Source: Takakia lepidozioides (taxonomy: Eukaryota; Streptophyta; Takakiopsida; Takakiales; Takakiaceae). Taken from it: DNA of 64,000 bases. Position 1 is the stretch's first letter. Each line of letters begins with the position of its first letter. This document shows, piece after piece, positions 33,383 to 47,200 of this stretch. The notes under the pieces were generated by a model that ran no database searches, was not told where the DNA came from, and worked only from the letters and a program-made list of their open reading frames with translations. The translations under genes and the position numbers were made by a program. The DNA lies in the NCBI GenBank assembly GCA_030704615.1, contig CM060733.1, positions 48,112,001-48,176,000 on the forward strand. The letters are read 5' to 3'.

Positions 33383-33676
33383 CTAGCCGTTTGGAGGTGG
33401 GGCCCTGCCTATCTCGGGCCATGAATACCCTCCGCCACCTGGCTTCTGTGGATTGGTGACAAACTGTTGGACTGGGGTAACAACGTGCGCTGCTGTCTCT
33501 AGATTTGCTGTCGTACTCTTCTTGGATTCTTTAACTTGCGACCACCAGTTCTCCGGGTTTGGACCAGCGGTCGGTCTGGAAGTTTCATTCGTCGGTGAAA
33601 TGCTTACATCCACTAAGTAGATGTCATCGACTTTGTTGACGACAGAATCCATGGTCTCTCTGCCCACCCGAGACAC
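33383..33676 (-). CDS. Hypothetical short minus-strand coding exon
   Basis: The frame contains MDSVVNKVDDIYLVDVSI, then NWWSQVKESKK and a Gly/Pro-rich end, flanked on the 5' side by AT-rich DNA. No family recognised. The composition is protein-like (charged, few rare residues), but there is no supporting neighbour. Confidence 0.25.
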   Translation of the reverse strand: MSRVGRETMDSVVNKVDDIYLVDVSISPTNETSRPTAGPNPENWWSQVKESKKSTTANLETAAHVVTPVQQFVTNPQKPGGGGYSWPEIGRAPPPNG

Positions 33677-34479
33677 TCATGGGATAGTGCTGGGCTGCCC
33701 CGCCTCCCACCGATCCCAAACAGCCCTTTTTTTTCATTTTTTCCTAGGCGTGGACGTGGCGAAATTTTTTTGGGACTAAGGGGAGAGGTGGCAGCTAGTA
33801 CATGGCCCACATGGATCTTACTTGGCTATAGGTATGCTATAATATAGTGTGCAATATAGCGATCTCTTCAGAACTTATATATATTACCTAGGCGACACAT
33901 CTCCACTGATGATACTTTTTACACAAGGTTCCACGAGGCCAGTTTTTATGAAAGGAACCTGCATGGGGTTACATACCCTTTCTCATTTTTCAAATACCAA
34001 CCATGGGGAAGGTTCATGTCTCTTATATAACAAACCCCAAGTCAATGCAAGGCTTTGCCAAATATTATGGAGTACAAATAGCTGTTGATGTCAATCCTGT
34101 AAAGTTACAAATCAAACCGAGGGAATCTCACTATAATTGCAGAAATGATGGAAACAATGATAGAGCTGTGGTGTAGCAAATAAAAGTTCTCAGCTGCACT
34201 ACAAGACATCAGTTTCTAATTCTACGCAGAGATTCCATAACGCGCACATACAGCTCCGCTCCACTTGTCAAAACAGTCATCATAGGGAAAATCGTCCAAG
34301 TCAAATTAGAACTTTTGGCCATACATTCCTACGACCACTAGCAGATGCGGATCCAAAGCGGACCGTAGCTTGTTCTTCAAAAATGACAGAGAGTAAAAGC
34401 ACCGCTTGTCCTCAACGCTACCCAACACATGCACCCATGGCAATTTCTGCAAGCTTCACATACTCCGGGAACGCATGAG
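33677..34479. other. Intergenic, nothing recognised
   Basis: AT-rich, with TATA-like stretches near 33835-33890. No frame with recognisable coding content. Confidence 0.4.
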
Positions 34480-34773
34480 TTAGTACTCTAAATGCATCAA
34501 TAGTTCTCCAAATCTTGGTGAGAGAATTGATGTCAAAGGGGGGCTCACGGTAGCCAATACATTGCTTTTTATACACAATTTAAACCTACCTTGTTGGGAT
34601 TCAAGGTCCCGGCGATTCTGCAAGCCCAACATTATCTTCTTCTCTGCGCCCGTGCCAAACACACGTGCTTCACCATACCAATTCTTCAACACATCAAGGT
34701 GGTTTGGAAAACTCTCATCACCGCCTACTTGCAACCAATATTGTGGGCATACTATACCCATGGCATCAAGCAC
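34480..34773 (-). pseudogene. Possible hAT-type transposase fragment
   Basis: The frame reads LDAMGIVCPQYWLQ, then SFPNHLDVLKNWYG. The pattern (AMGIVYPQ.W...F..HL..LK) resembles a block of hAT-like transposases found in many spore-plant genomes. It is short and isolated, so a remnant at best. Confidence 0.35.
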
Positions 34774-35339
34774 AAAATGTTGGGGAATTTCAGGTTGAGC
34801 TCCCCCACTGCAAGCTGCTTCGCTGCAGCTGCATACCCAAATAAATATATGTTAGTATAGAGAAAGCGATAAAATTCAAAGCATTAAGTCCCCCCCCAAT
34901 GCTGCAGCCCCCCCTCATTTTTTGAGTAAGCTATTACAAGATTACATGAATGACAATAGAAAGGTGAACCTGAAGGGGCAAGTTAATATCACCTGAACAA
35001 TCGATCTTAACTTGCGTCACGAAGATGTTCCATGCATCCTTCTTAAACATAGTTCTTCAGAGCCTATGGGGCTACATCATCTGCCGCATTGTCAGCTTCA
35101 GCCTCCACATTGTCATTGGCCCCAATAGCATTCACATTGGCATTGGGCACGGTTGCACCACTCACCTAGTCAACCCAAATGTGCTCACTGTTCACAATGA
35201 AAGCCAATTGGTGTGAGTTGTCATTCAGGTCAGCCACCCACTTGAGGTGAATCTGCTCATGGCTACCCGAGTCCTCTATTTAGAGAGGGTCCTATTGTCG
35301 TGGAAGCAGTTATAGCGCTTAAAAAAAGAGGTATAGAAA

Positions 35340-36745
35340 GAATGGAATGGTCAATGTGAAACTTACTGAGGTTTTCTTATTGAAGAAGAGGTGAAAAAAA
35401 AAGGTTGGGTGAGTCATCATGAATCTTACTTAGGGATTCTTGCATGAACAAGAGGCAAGAAAAGTTTGGATGCTCATTGTCAAGCTAGCTGACGTTTCCA
35501 GTATTTCATCCATGGTGGATGGATGATGGATGGATGAAATATTTAAGGAGAGGTTAAAAATAATAAGGATGGGCAAGAACAGGCCCCAAAATTGACCCCT
35601 CATTGTGAAACAGGCAATGGTTTTTGTTAATATAGATGAGGTGAAAATTAAACAGATGGTCATCTTCAAGCTTATTTAGGCTTTGTTTGTGAAGATGTGT
35701 AACAAAATGAGCGGTTTATTGTGGAACTTGTTCAAGTTTGTGTTATTGAAGATGAGGTGAAAAAAAAACACATGGTCATTGTGATTGCTTATTTAGGGTG
35801 TCTTTGTGAAGAAGAGGTAAAAAAAAACATTGAGCTATCCTTGTGAAACTTGTTTAGGATTCTGTTATTGAAGAAGAGGTGAAAAAAAATCAGATGGTCA
35901 TCATGAATGTTTATATAGGGTTTGTTTGTGAAGAAGAGGTGAAAAAAACAGTTAAGCTCTATCATTGCCAAACTTGTTCAGGTTTCTGTTATTGAAGAAG
36001 AGGTGAAAACAGAAATCAGATGGTCATTATGAATGTTTTTAGGGTTTGTTTGTGAAGAAGAGGTGAAAAAATTGAGCTCTCATTCTCAAACTTGTTAAGG
36101 TTTCTGTTATTGAAGAAGAGGTGAAAAAAATATTAGATGGTCATCATGAATGCTTATTTACGGTTTGTTTGTGAAGAAGAGGTGAAAAAAAAAGTTGAGC
36201 TCTATCATTGTCAAACTTCTTCAGGTTTCTGTTATTGAAGAAGAGGTGAAAAAAAAACTTGAGCTCTACCATTGTCAAACTTCTTCAGGTTTCTGTTATT
36301 GAAAAAGAGGTGAAAAAAAACCAGATGGTCATCATGAATGCTTATTTAGGGTTTGTTTGTGAAGAAGAGGTGAAAAAAATTGAGCTCTATCATTGTCAAT
36401 CTTGTTCAGGTTTCTGTTGATGAAAAAGAGGTGAATAAAAAATCAGATGTCATCATGAATAAATTAGGGTTTGTTTGTGAAGAAGAGGTGAAAAAAAACT
36501 TGAGCTCTATCATTGTCAAACTTCTTCAAGTTTCTGTTATTGAAGAAGAGGTGAAAAAAAAATCATATGGTCATCATGAATGCTTATTTAGGGTTTGTTT
36601 GTATAGAGGACGTGGAAAACAAATGAGCTATCATTGTGAAACTTGTTCAGATGCCTGTTATTCAAGAAGAAGTGGAAAAAAAAACAGATGGTCATCATGA
36701 AGCTCATTTACGCAATGCTTCTGTAGAGGCCGTGAAAAAATAAAA
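35340..36745. repeat. Tandem array of ~60-bp units (about 20 copies)
   Basis: The word GAAGAAGAGGTGAAAAAA recurs about every 60 bp from 35.38 to 36.73 kb. Two unit types alternate: one with CAGATGGTCATCATGAATGCTTATTTAGGGTTTG, the other with TTGAGCTCTATCATTGTCAAACTTGTTCAGG, giving a ~120-bp higher-order period. Outer copies are more diverged than central ones, as in an array spreading by unequal exchange. Confidence 0.85.
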
Positions 36746-37603
36746 TGAGCTTTCATACTGACACTTGTCCATGTTTGGCAGGCCCTCGAACAAAAAATAA
36801 ATTTATTTTTATTTTTATTTTTTATTTTATTTTGGGCCCGAAGCAATATTGGGGGTGGGGGCAGAAGTGGTGTGCGTTGACGCACTCAATTTTAAAGGCT
36901 CGTTAACCAAACCCGATGAAAAAATAAACTACCTTTCATGACGAGACATCGCCTGCTTGTCTAGATTTAAGAACTGTGTATACATGTTCTACACACAAGG
37001 CAACCCTTTCCGACATTGTGAAAAATCGTAACATATGCAACACTACTCGATATTGCCAATGTCTCGCTGCAAAAGTGTCCGTACCTCACCAGGACCTAGT
37101 GTCGCCTGGTGAATGATTTGGTCTCTTTTGGGATCACAATACATCCTGCGCAAAAAGATGTAGTAAAGATGCTTGCAGGGAACCCATTTTCCCTCTCTTT
37201 CCTAGACTTTCCTCACGCATGCACACGAAGTCGGGACAGGTACACCTCGGAAAATTTCCCACCGTCACCTAATAGGCCCTGTCGTGCAAAACAAACCCAG
37301 ATGTGGCCAAAGTATAAATCCGTTCATACCCAGGTGAAGGTACTTCCATAGTTCCTGTTACCCGAGCCTGAAGTAGTCTAGCCGATTCCACCTTCGCAAC
37401 GTGATCAGGCCCCGAAGCCACCCGATGCACTGTTTTGTCATTCCTTCTCATGGGATACGAAGTATCGTCTGGAGGAGGCACCATAGCAGCAAAGCCACCA
37501 AGAGTCGACGCCACATATCGGTACAGACAAAAGTCGGCGTCCTCCAACTTGCCAATCTCCAGTTCATCAATGATCATCCTGAAATCATGATCATGAAGAA
37601 ATT
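36746..37603. other. Intergenic with near-palindromic GTGCGTTGACGCAC sites
   Basis: GTGCGTTGACGCACTCA occurs at about 36874-36890 and GAGTGCGTTGACGCACTC at about 37604-37621; a relative GAGTGC-TTCAGC-GCACTC lies at about 37910-37927. An A/T-rich (TTTTA)n-like run lies at 36795-36830. The minus-strand frame 37269-37619 (116 codons) is unrecognised. Confidence 0.45.
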
Positions 37604-37675
37604 GAGTGCGTTGACGCACTCAGTTCTCCCGGGGGGGAGAGGAGAGAGAACCAAAAATAAAAATAAAAATAAAAA

Positions 37676-38979
37676 TTGGGTATCATACAATCTGTCACGA
37701 TAAGATGTCGTCGGGAGCTGGCTAGCTACTTGAAAGCCTCGGGGATGCGGATTATCAAGACTTGGAACTGTGTCAACAGCCTATATCTGATGAAGGGGGA
37801 TTGCCCAGGGCTGAAGGTGGGTTTCAAATACTTTGTTTTTATGTCTTCTCTGTTGAAGTTCCACTGTAAACAATGTTATGAAGTCATGTTGTTCGCACTG
37901 CCTGAATTGAGTGCTTCAGCGCACTCAGTTATGGCGGTGCATGAGGAATGACTCTGAACCAGTTCCATCTAGAATGGGTCTGTACTCCCACCCAAATGTG
38001 CTATAAAACATTCCTCACTAATTATTGTCATCTTCATCGCAGACCCGTCTATTTGAGGCCGTGTGTCTCGTGAGGGTACATCCACTGTTGACTCCCACCA
38101 CAGTGGTGGAGTTCGAGCTTCATGGGGGAGGATGTTTCATAAACGAGAGGTTCGATCCTGTCGTCGACGACATGCACTACAACTATGTTGACTCCAACGT
38201 ATGTTTGCGAAAGCCAAATGGAACTCCTTGGAGAAGGGCCCGTGAAAAAAGCCCGGCTTTTATCCAAACGATCGTTGAGAGTTGTTCTCAGCCAGGGGCC
38301 CGCATCATAGATCTCACTCTTGACACAGGTTTCTCTTCTTGCCTTTGTCATCGATTTCTTTTCTTCTGCACCTTCTTTACTCAATATTCTAAAACTCTAA
38401 TCCTTCAATCTGTCTCTTGCAGGCGCTTCTTACCATGCTTGCAAGGCAGGTGGCAGACACTTGCTTGGTATGGAAGGAGATGCAGATATTTTCACTGGCC
38501 TCCTTGCCGAGTTGCAAGGGGGCGCGTCTACCTCCAATGTCAAGGATGTCACTGCGCAAATTGATATCCTCGACGGAGACGACAAGGACCTGGACAATGA
38601 CTTTCATGTGAGTAAGTTCATTTTCTGTCTATTTGATCCCTGTATATATGCTCTGTCGCGTCCCCTTCTGTTGTCTGATTGCAAGAATGTGAACGCACTC
38701 CCGTGGCCCCTGTCTTCCATATACTTGAGGGACTTGTGCTGGAGCCCACCTCCTAATTATGTCCTTCCCGATTACGCGGAAGGCATTGCTCGTGTGCAAG
38801 CAGCTGTGCTTTCTCCCCTACCCTTGCGTTGGAGTTCCAGGAAGACGCTTAGGCACCTCCGCGCAAAGGTCTTCATAGATAATAGTGCAGCAGTTTCAGG
38901 TTGTAGCAATACTTCTAGCAGTTCATCAGATTTAGGTGGTAGCAGTAGCAGTGTTGACACCACCTATGGATGTACTTGA
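37676..38979 (+). CDS. DNA-methylase-like gene fragment (N4/N6-type, plant uncharacterised family)
   Basis: Three + blocks fit one spliced product. 37720-37816 encodes MRIIKTWNCVNSLYLMKGDCPGLK and ends AAG|GTGGGT. Exon 38043-38328 (after TCGCAG) encodes VDSNVCLRKPNGTPWRRAREKS and GARIIDLTLDT. Exon 38423-38607 encodes HACKAGGRHLLGMEGDADIF and ends at GTGAGT. The order (KPNG.PWR.AREKS, then a SAM-binding IIDLT...G block, then GRHLLGMEGDADIF) resembles the C-terminal half of beta-class N4/N6 methylases, where motif I follows the DPPY box. The DPPY box is not visible. A Ser-rich end to 38979 may be a last exon. It may be a domesticated or transposon-borne methylase, possibly inactive. Confidence 0.4.
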
Positions 38980-39618
38980 GGGCATTCATTTATGGAACAT
39001 GAGGGGACACACTCTCCGTTTTCCGTTACACCACCATTTCTCTTCCCACCATCCGTTGTAATGAGCACGGACTACAATGAAATTCACATCCCTGAATTGA
39101 AACATTCTCTCCCCCGCGTCCTGCGAATTTGAAAGTGTTTTCCTTCTAAACATTGCTCTCCAATTCAACCGTGTGCATTCAATAAAAGTTTTTCAACAGA
39201 GATGAATATATGCATAGTCCAGTAGACAGTCATTCGACATATACCATCACACCAATATTTGGTTGGATGGATGGAGGATGAATGTTTTTGGATGGATAAA
39301 CCCCGATTGGATGTACACTGTGGATGAATGTTGCATGCATGGATGGTCCCATAGATGTTGTCAGTGCGCAGTATCATGCACAGGGGCGGGATGGCGAGGT
39401 TCACTGTCGGGGTTGAGGTGGGTCCCTAAGGCTGACAAGGGTTAGGGTTTTTGTTTGGGGTTGCAGGGTTAATATGGATGAAGAGTGTTTCTGCGGTAAT
39501 GGATCCTCTTCCATGGAAATAGAAGCCGCATCTTTCCCAAATTCATGCCACGTGTCATGGGCTCACGCCAGGCTCCTGGGCTCACAGGCTCTTGGGCTCA
39601 CGTGGCTAGGCTCACACT

Positions 39619-41231
39619 CTAGCATCCCCCGCAGCCACATGCCACAACAACAAACCACATTGGAAAGTGCAAATGCCACAGAACATCTAGAAAAAGACAT
39701 ATATATAAAGCATATTGTACGTCAGGTTCAGCTGTACTGCTCACCGTAGCCGACTTCTTTTCAGCACTGTCAATCTTCATTTTGGCCAATAGGGGTATGT
39801 ATTCAGCCAAAATCCTCTTCAGCGGCTCAATGATCGAAATCCATCGTGTTTTCATGTTCTTCAGCATTTTCAGACCATTTGTTTCCATTATGTCTGCAAG
39901 TTTAGTGAACTCCATGTATCTCTCGGGGCTGTGGGCAAAGTAAGTATGGTTGGTATGAAGCAAAGCTTCAATACTGCTTATAACAATTCCCAATTGAGAT
40001 AGTGTCTTGAGGGCCAAATTGCACCTATGAGCCATGCAATGGCCTCCTATACATAATGTAACATGCTTTGAAGTAATCTGTTTCGTAAATCCATTCCTCA
40101 CATCTTGAAATGTGCTCACCCCATCAGCCCCAAACCACAACAATTTCTAAGCTATACCACTATCTGAAAGTTCTTCACATTTCCTCAAAGCATCCATGAT
40201 AACAACTCATATCAAATTATCAACCCTTGACCCATCCACAATTTTCTGAAGGGATCAGATCATCATGGGGACTCTTACCCAATTTTGTATAATGTAAGCA
40301 TGTATACTAATCCAAGATCCATTATGCACAGATATTACATCATCATAGGTCAGTGCTATATATTTGGCAGCCTTCACACATGACAGCATAGCATCCTTCA
40401 CTTCATAATTGTATATGAACTCATCTGTAATCCACCCTGATGTGTCACTCCAATGCACCTTTGGGTTGTTGTGGACCTCAAGAAACACAAACAAACTCTG
40501 CATTCTCTCATACTCAGTCATTGGACGTCCACCATAAAGCACATGGAGTATAATGGCAAACTAAACCCTCTTTCTATCCTTCTCAGCTCTGTTTATCACA
40601 CTACCTGCTCTAACCAGTGGTCCCACGAGCAGGAAAATATACAAAGCAACATTCATTTTATGTTTGCCATCAGTAGTAATGTACCACCCCCATTTCCTTA
40701 CCTTATACTTGGGTATATCATTCTATGCCCTCATCTTCCCCTCATGCTTGAGTAGGGTGTCCCACGTGCAGGGGGCCATGACTTTGGGAGACTTTTGATA
40801 GTGGAGCACACCTTGCACCTCACAAGATGAAGATTGTCATCTGCTGCAAGCCTTCCCTCAGCCCATTGCAACTTTAATGCCCACTCCAACTGAAACTTTT
40901 TGATCAAGTCATAGGTAGCTTTGAACTTCTTCAAAGGTACACAGTCCTGCAAATCATCATCTTCCTCACTATCATGTGTATCAGAAGATACGACCACCAC
41001 AGTTTCATGTGAACTTTGAGAAGAATTTGACACTAATACCCCTAGTGGTGGGGGTGAGGGAACTAACAAATGAGAGTGGGTAGCATTGTGAGGATTAGCC
41101 CTAACCTGTCTATTCAGGGGTAGGGAGGACGGTTCTAAAGTACCCTCAACATCAGTCTTCATAAAGTAGAGACATGGAATCACAAACAAACCGCAGGGGC
41201 CAGCATTGCCCATATTCCTGGAGCTCACCAA
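39619..41231 (-). pseudogene. Decayed hAT-like transposase (ZNF862/DUF4371-type)
   Basis: Minus frames 40731-41231, 40255-40542 and 39619-40143 follow one another. The first has KFQLEWALKLQWAEG...VRCKVCS, a zinc-ribbon-like start. The last has GADGVSTFQDVRNGFTKQI, HCMAHRCNLALKTLS, then MKTRWISIIEPLKR, the RNase H-like core motifs of hAT relatives that resemble animal ZNF862 and plant transposase-derived proteins. Frame breaks and missing middle parts show it is not functional. The C-terminal dimerisation region is absent. Confidence 0.65.
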
Positions 41232-44200
41232 TTGTATTTGTCAAGGAAAAAATGTGTGGACATATGTTTAGCTATAGTTTGCGACATTGCCCTAAGACTC
41301 ATGAAGAACAGGTTCCCCACAGAAAACCAAATTCACTACACTACAACAAGCATGAGTATATGACAACCTTAAATGCAGCATCCAAGCAAGTATAACACGG
41401 TGAACAGAAAGCACGCAACACAATGGGCAGTGTCAGTACTTACTACTGAGTAGAAGCCACCCTATGCAATGCTTTATCTAGAATCCAACATCCACACTGT
41501 CTCCCTCTGAGTCCCTAGTCATTTCCTTATAAGCATGCATCATGCAGCTATGGCCACTGCTAGTCTATCGACCTGCAGAATCTGCTTTACAAAATCCAAA
41601 ACTCAAGCACCAAACCACATAAAGAAAATGGGACACGTGGAGGGTAAAGGCTGTACCTTGCCTACCGGGTGGGTGCAGCATTAGGTGGCTCAGTTTGGAC
41701 GTCACACTACTGTTTTTCAATGAGTGTTTTTCATATTATCTGTAACATTGTGCAAATAAGTTTATCCTCATCCCAAATGAGATTGAATGTTACTAGCCAT
41801 ATACCATATCTGCATGTTGATATGATTATTTTGCAAGTTAGATGATTTTTCATGGAACATTGGATTTTTCAGGACTTACACTTTGTGCTATCACATTCCC
41901 AGTTTATATACAATTTGGACTCTCAAACACTAACTTGCACTTAGTCATTTTAAATCTGAACTCCAAATATAGATTGTCGTGAGGAATAAGAGATATGGAT
42001 GAATTTGTAGATAATTTCTTTCATTTAATAGTGTGTTACGGATTTTTATGTATCTCCCAACGTACCCAAAATTTCAAAAATCCATGGTGTTTAATTTATT
42101 TATTTATTTGGGTAACACTCTTCAATGACAATATAAAGATTGTCGTTATCTATAGGTTTGTATAACTAGATGGACAAATATCATTTATAATTGGGGACCT
42201 ACAAATTAGCTATATTTTAAATTTATGGAATAATATCTCAAAGAAACATAGATTAATTTTTTCCCATGGACTTTCGTGGAGGTTACATTTTCCATTTTTG
42301 AGCCACCTGATCTTGCACTCACCCTGCCGTATCCCTTCACGTCTCCTTCATCGCACCGCCACTCCTCCTCCGCAATAGCAACACAACATCAGCCTGCCGC
42401 CCCACATTGAAGCTCCCTTGAAGGTCCGCTCCAAAGAAAACTAATAGCACCCTGAAAGCTGGGCGACATGCCACAGCACGCAGCGACCAAATGAGGCAAC
42501 ACTAGCACTTCAGGGGACGGGGCGCTCTGACAAGGAGCTACCCCTCCACCCCTGCTACTTGGTGGCGATCGGATGACCGTGACAGTTACGTCATGTGGCG
42601 AGATCAACCAGTGTCTTCTCTTTTTATGGGTTGCCGTCATATCACGATCATATGGGATTTGTTTGTATGTAAGGGAGTTTTGTTGCTTTGTGGTAGTTAT
42701 GAGATGAAAATTTTAAATGTAGGACGTAAGCCTCAAATGGATGTTTTGCAAGAAGTTCTCTCCACTAATATAGACATCAATTGTACAAGCGACTACCATG
42801 TCCTCTTAAGAACTGCAATCTAGTGGGTTATCATGTTAGTTATTTGCCATGGGACAAAAAATTCTCAAAGATCTCAACGGTAGATTAAGTGAAAATTGTA
42901 GATCACTTAGTCATAGGAATAATAACAGTAGACTAAACGATTGAGGCATCATGCATGAGAAGTACCCCTAAGTTTAACAATTTAGGCAAGCGCTTTTCGC
43001 TAGATGGCCATAGCCAAGAACCATAAACATATTCTATAGGACCAAGTTAGGGTTATAAATCAAAATCTTACCACAGGGAAGTTAGATCATGTAACTTTTA
43101 TCTTGACACTTGTTTTAACAATGGGGAGGAGTTGCAAAGAATTGTAACAACCGGTATGGTGGCGGTTAATGGTCTGATGGGTACTTGTTGGGATCTATGT
43201 ATTGATCTATCTTTATCATAGGGACCGGGGGATTCGGAGTGGAAGATGTGCACAAGAGATGATGTGGAACCTTGTCACTTTGGATTTATAAAAAAAATGA
43301 GGTTTATGTTGGAAACAATATGTCTTGCATGTGTAATATGGATGCTTATGAATTGGAATGCATAGGAAACATTAGCAGAAGCCAATAACTCAATCTCAAC
43401 ATTACTATGTTGAGATATAGACACCAAAACTTATAACATGAACAACATTATACATAGACTTCATAGAGATGAGGAGGTTACAAGAGTATGCACTAAGTAA
43501 GTTTAAACAATTCCACGAAGTCTGTCAAGACACTTACACTAGAAATGACAATGTCTACTATGATAAGAATCACCGTGTATAGCCGAAAGGATACCCCTAA
43601 AACCTCCAAGATGTCATGTGATCCAAGGGTTGCTTATGATCAAAATGATTATTGTGAATCATGATTCTATCTTAATTAAGTCATGTCTATCAAGCGTGTT
43701 CCAAGTGTGTGACTACTTAGTTGAGTATTATAGGGCCTCCAGCCTAAAGATATTGGCCTAGTTTGGCTAAGGTTGGTTGTGAAAAATCCGTTCAACTAAC
43801 TGACCTCTAATGGATTGGAGATTAAGTCAAAGCAATATTTAACCAAGTTGTTGATGTTTACTTGTTGTGATCAACGAGAAATGGCGATGTGGTTGTGATG
43901 CAAATGGTCTGTTATGGTTGTGTTTCTTTTCAAAATTGAAGGCAAAGACTGACATTAAGTTTTCCATGAATAAGACATGTTTCAAATCCAAATCAAAGAA
44001 GAATACACAAACCCCCTGCCTGCTCAACATGGATTTCTTATCTTTTGGTGGACATCAGGTTTCATGGGTACTCCATGTTGACAAACTCTTTTTTTACTTG
44101 CTTCACTATTGTAATTTTTGTAGGTTTGACAATTGTAATTGTTTGTCTTTGACCCAACAAGATCCAAGGGCCCAAAGAAACTCATATTATGAACAATTGT

Positions 44201-47200
44201 TTTCTTCTTTGAAGCTTGACTAACTTGATCAACCATGGTCCATTTATACTTATAAAATAAATTTGATGGAGAACTTGCTATGGCTACACAATAAATTCAA
44301 TTCAATTCAATTATTACATAGTAATTTTTACTGAGAATATGTTTGATTGTAGGTTCATACTTCATACCAGTTTCAACCACCTTTTTAATGCTTCTATGTT
44401 TATGGCAACCTCAGAACAAGATAGAGACCTACGACCTACTGCTGAGTGGTCAATCAATGAAAGGTATTTTGATTTGTTTTTAAAAATATGTAATGTATTG
44501 ATTTAATCATCCAATGGATTGTAATGGAAATAAAAAAATATACAACATTCTTATTCTTAAAAGTAGATGACATTGTAGGTCATATCTCACTTAAATGTTT
44601 TATCTCCGTGCTTTTTTTTAAAGTTAAAAATCTCACAATGTTTCTAAGTCCTTGCTACGTTGTTAATTTTACTTATAAATTATGTTATTTTTAAGAAAAA
44701 AAATAGAAATACAATCTCAATCTCAATCAATTAATTCTCAAATTTGAGTAGCTTATAAACCCCACACAACATATGACATACCTCATCCACATGTGTGTGT
44801 GTGTTCAAAGAGATCATTTCCAATCTTCATGTCATGTCAGATTATAATTTACATAAAACTAGAGCCAAGAAGAAATGATTTTGAAATGAAGAACTATATG
44901 AGCTCTTTCTTTCACTCAATATTTTTGTCTTTTTCATGTGTATGTTACCTTTGATTTGACATTGATTGTTTTCAAAGTTGTTGTAATAAATCCAATTCAA
45001 AATAATTTGTCATGAAGTAAAATTTACGGTATTTAAAAGAAAAAAATCAATGTCATATAATCAATAGTGTTTTTGTGTCTAATGACGTACTTTTTATCTC
45101 TTAGATGCGTGTACCAACCACCAACCTGAAAGGCACTAAATTTGCTTTATTGGAGAAAGAGGATGGAGAACCTCAAATTTCATTGATAAACATGATCTTG
45201 GAGAAAGCCATATGACGACATGTCAAAGCCAAGGAAATGAGCTTATCATCATACAAGCTCAAAAAACATCCATTGGGCTGGTCTCATGTTTTCCCTAAGA
45301 ATCATGGACCCTTATTCATGCAAAATACCAATCATTTATATCAATATTAGCTACTAATTATGTCTGACTCGATAGGGCCCCATATATAGAATCTCCACTT
45401 TTTGAATGCAACCAAGAAATTATGTATGTCCAACAAATATGGCTAAGGTCATTTGGTGTTGTCCTGAAACATGTAACTTAGCCAACTCAAATATACTAGA
45501 TTCTCCATAAGAAGAATCCAAAAGTTATGCACTATTAGAGGAGTATGTAGAGGGCATAAATAATCCCAGGAAGAAAAATCAAACATGTTAAGATAAGGTC
45601 GATCCAAAAATCATTCTGCAACATGTAATGAACATGAAATTCACAGTTTCAGTTCTGTTGCATAGTAAAATTCGGGAGATACAATATCTAGTGTGTATGT
45701 AATATTGGAAACATAATATAATTTTGGTAATTGTGTCAACTCATTGGACATACAAAAGAGATATCCACAAGTTATAACTATCTTAACTTAACTGATTAAT
45801 ATTCCAAACATTTTCACTACGTCACATTCAAATTTGAAGATCTTAGCAGCGTTGCAAATAGCAATAGATATTTAAAAATATATAGACAATTGATAGTGTA
45901 ATGTATTTTTCAGTTTATGTTTGATTATGCGTATTTTAATTATTTAAAAAAAAATTCCACCATAACATAAAGATAAAGGCTAAAGCTTCCAACTTTGATG
46001 AAGTCAATATAGCAAATTTATTTATCTCATGAATTAGTAGAAAACTTAGAACACTATGGATATATCACAAGACTTAAATAATGGGCTACAATCAACAAAA
46101 TGTTGGACGATCATATCCACAATGCATTTTCAAATCATAATATATTACTTCATAACATAATTATCGATTTGTACTACCGTACATGACGTGTTTCCCTATT
46201 AATCAAAAAATCAAAAGTAGAAGATAAAAAGGGAGTATGTGATCACCGATATGCCTTGTGCCATATAGACTGCCAATGGCGGGAGGAAGATTGCTATTAT
46301 AACTTGTACAAATTTATCACCCCCTCTCGATCCTTTGGCCATCTTATTACTTTTTTTTCGTCAACTAGCTCAAACAATGTTGCTTCCTTTGATGAACAAA
46401 TTCAAAGAAACAATAAACGTTATTGTGTACTCTCCAGCCTCCTAATAGTTGTCTCACTAGTGAGATGCAAAAAGATGCAAAAAATGACTCACTGCATATG
46501 AAGAGTGAGATTTAGAAAGATGCAAGATGTCATGACACTTTAGATAAGGATACATAAGAAAAGACATAAAATATTTATCTTGGACCTGGTGGAGGATAAA
46601 TATGCAATTGTGATTAGTACCCGATTAGTAATTGCAATATATTAGCTTCCACAATTTTTTGATGCAATGAGGTCATAAATCATTTTTTAGGATGTTTTAT
46701 ATGACAATTATCATATATTATCGGTTATATACATAGACAAGAAATTAGAATTTATTTTTAAAATAAAAGAAAAATTGAATTCCTGATCATTGTTAGTCAT
46801 CTGCAACTTTATTAATAAAACAACAATGGTTTTAGATATAGGGATTGAATTTCATACACAATTTAGATTGGATGATGCCACAACAAACATTTTTAATGCG
46901 GCCACGTCAATTTCATTTAGCATAGGAGGCTAACATATCCAGACATTGTATAGTAAATTCCTTATTGAAATATATTCTATTTAAAGCAAATATGATTCTT
47001 ACTTAAATTTAACCTCTAAATGCCCACTCGACCACATTGTGGCCAACTTTAATATAGATGGGGCGCCTGAACCAATTTTATTAGGATTTCAGTCTGGTAC
47101 ATCTTATTTTCCATTATTTATTAATTAACTTTTTTTGGGGAAACTTCCAGATTTCCTTTCCTGATTATTTAATATAGCCATTCCTAAATGGCCAAAATGA

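Noticed and set aside
43867-44223. 118-codon + frame in the AT-rich block
   Set aside because: No domain and no neighbouring coding signal; equally open minus frame.
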